Shown: positions 62,831-64,000 of the stretch, in pieces
How the letters are laid out: each line of letters begins with the position of its first letter
How positions within the stretch are numbered: the first letter of the stretch is position 1
Origin: UBA8389 sp942493385
Lineage (GTDB): Bacteria; Bacteroidota; Bacteroidia; Bacteroidales; UBA1402
Assembly (NCBI GenBank): GCA_942493385.1
Contig: OW818699.1
Location: 3,410,001-3,474,000, forward strand
Direction of reading: 5' to 3'
DNA: 64,000 bases
Position numbers and translations under genes: made by a program
Notes under the pieces: model-generated
Database searches by the model: none
Seen by the model: the letters and a program-made list of their open reading frames with translations, nothing else
What the model was told of the DNA's origin: nothing

Positions 62831-63796
62831 ATGAAAAAAACCCTTGGATTTCTTCTATTGCTTACACTTCTCAGTTGCGCCGGCGGTCGGTATGAGGTGC
62901 CGGGCAAGCCGGAAAATAATATTACCATTCAACGGTTTGACAGGACATACTACGAAACCGGGGTGTGGCATGACTCTGCCTTTCTCAATCTTTATGCCAA
63001 TCAGATTATGGAAGTTGGCGAGCCTGGCAGCAAAATGTTCCAACAGTTCGATTCGGTTTTCAGAAGCGATAAGGACTTGAAAAAACTGTACAATGATTGC
63101 CAGAAAACATTTAGCGACGTTTCAGACATTGAAGAAGAGCTGAGCTGGGGATTCCATCGCATGCAGTATTTCTTTCCAAATATCCCGATTCCAAAGGTTT
63201 ATATGCACATTGCGGGTTACGGTGAATCCATTGTTTCGGCCCCAGGCATTCTCTCTGCAGACATCGATAAGTATCTTGGAAAAGACTACGATGCCTATAA
63301 AAGCTTCTTTTCACCTTATCAGATTGTACGCATGTATCCGGAAAAACTGACTGCAGACTACCTGACAGGATGGGTTCGGTCAGAGCTTACCGAATACAAA
63401 CTGATGGACAACCAACGCCTATTGGATTATATGATCTACGAGGGCAAGATGCTGTTTCTGATGAAAATCCTGCTCCCAGATGAAAGTATGGAAAACCTGA
63501 GCGGTTTCACGACCGAGCAATTGGAATGGTTTGTTGACAACGAGAAAAACATGTGGGGAACCATCAATCAACTGCAGCACTTGTACAGTAAAGATGTCAG
63601 CATCATCGCCAAATACATTCGTGAAGCGCCTTATACTGCCTTCTTTAGTGCTGAATCACCCGGCAGGGCAGCCGTTTGGACAGGCTATAAGATTGTTTCA
63701 GCTTATATGGAGAAGAATCCGAACGCTTCGGTTCAAAGCCTGATGCTGAAAACGAAAGCGCAAGACGTCCTGAAGGGTGCGAATTACCTCCCCTAA
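62831..63796 (+). CDS. gldB: Gliding-motility lipoprotein GldB-like
   Basis: A 321-residue lipoprotein: start 'MKKTLGFLLLLTLLSC' gives signal and lipobox directly after the promoter-defined ATG. The family text 'ITIQRFDRTYY', 'LSWGFHRMQYFFPNIPIPKVY', 'LSADIDKYLGKDYDAYK' and 'IRMYPEKLTADYLTGW'-like segments resemble GldB and its Bacteroidota homologs, a DUF2268-like helical fold. GldB is needed for gliding and is linked to the type IX secretion machinery, which fits the many T9SS cargo proteins here. Homologs also occur in non-gliding Bacteroidales. It overlaps the convergent U32 gene by 4 bases. Confidence 0.82.
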   Translation: MKKTLGFLLLLTLLSCAGGRYEVPGKPENNITIQRFDRTYYETGVWHDSAFLNLYANQIMEVGEPGSKMFQQFDSVFRSDKDLKKLYNDCQKTFSDVSDIEEELSWGFHRMQYFFPNIPIPKVYMHIAGYGESIVSAPGILSADIDKYLGKDYDAYKSFFSPYQIVRMYPEKLTADYLTGWVRSELTEYKLMDNQRLLDYMIYEGKMLFLMKILLPDESMENLSGFTTEQLEWFVDNEKNMWGTINQLQHLYSKDVSIIAKYIREAPYTAFFSAESPGRAAVWTGYKIVSAYMEKNPNASVQSLMLKTKAQDVLKGANYLP

Positions 63797-64000
63797 ACCA
63801 CTTCCGTCAAATGCATTTCGCAAGCTTTGCAGTCGAAATGCAACTGAATCCGCTTGGTGTTGTAAACCAAATACAAGGGTTCATTAAACGGTTTGGCCGA
63901 AGGATGAACTCGAGGGCATGCCCCCAATTCATACTTGATGCAATGCTTGTTGAACATCAGCACCTCACCGGGCTTGCGCACATGCTCCTCCGATTCATAG
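63793..64000 (-). CDS. Peptidase U32 family protein, C-terminal end (5' part beyond window)
   Basis: The minus-strand frame is open to the window edge and gives the last 69 residues. 'EHVRKPGEVLMFNKHCIKYELG' and the final 'FDCKACEMHL' with paired cysteines match the C-terminus of Bacteroidota U32 (collagenase-like) proteins. The GTG at 63981 is internal, not a start. Related U32 proteins act in RNA hydroxylation or ubiquinone synthesis, so peptidase activity should not be assumed. Confidence 0.78.
   Translation of the reverse strand, partial: YESEEHVRKPGEVLMFNKHCIKYELGACPRVHPSAKPFNEPLYLVYNTKRIQLHFDCKACEMHLTEVV

Overview
The window comes from a member of the Bacteroidota, most likely a polysaccharide-degrading member of the Bacteroidales or a related order. 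The evidence is a SusC/SusD pair, several proteins with type IX secretion (T9SS) C-terminal sorting domains, a GldB-like lipoprotein, a Bacteroidota-type Nudix-family sugar regulator, and many promoters with the Bacteroidota -7 element TAnnTTTG. No gene-free stretch exceeds about 300 bases. No CRISPR array, prophage or transposase was seen.

Layout. Bases 1-1730: a truncated serpin and an Ogt-type DNA repair methyltransferase. Bases 1723-9324: a minus-strand xylose operon (Nudix-like regulator, xylulokinase, xylose isomerase, alkaline phosphatase, GH106-like glycosidase). Bases 9469-16480: two tandem outer-membrane-barrel paralogs separated by a relic of the 3' end of the neighbouring GH51 gene, then the GH51 arabinofuranosidase and a divergent PL9 pectate lyase, both with T9SS tails. 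Bases 16505-40860: about 24 kb of almost gapless minus-strand genes for polyuronate use. Read from the promoter end they are GntR/FadR regulator, SusC, SusD, helical lipoprotein, two-domain PL6 lyase, jelly-roll lyase-like protein, acetylesterase, PF05426 lyase, a T9SS cargo protein, PL6 lyase with T9SS tail, PL17 oligoalginate lyase, ExuT-like transporter, SDR reductase, PF05426 lyase, GH97 and an alpha/beta hydrolase. Bases 40958-47574: GH88, GH2, anaerobic sulfatase maturase and its Ser-type sulfatase.

Bases 47560-64000 are mostly housekeeping: NTP transferase, cyclophilin, rRNA/tRNA methyltransferases, lipoyl synthase, DPP-IV-like peptidase, radical SAM protein, a response regulator divergent from a hybrid histidine kinase, a long palindromic element, tRNA-Thr(CGT), an acidic protein of unknown function, a DUF6340-like lipoprotein, ribosomal protein S1, GldB-like lipoprotein and the end of a U32 peptidase.

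How the genes work together (inference). In the large locus, surface T9SS enzymes and the acetylesterase would open an acetylated polyuronate, with alginate the best guess. SusCD would import oligomers, periplasmic PL6/PL17/PF05426 enzymes would reduce them to unsaturated monomer, the ExuT-like carrier would take that into the cytoplasm and the SDR would reduce it. KDG kinase and KDPG aldolase are not in the window. A perfect palindrome of the UxuR/ExuR/FadR operator type lies just upstream of susC. The GH88/GH2/sulfatase arm points to a second, sulfated or mixed uronic-acid substrate.
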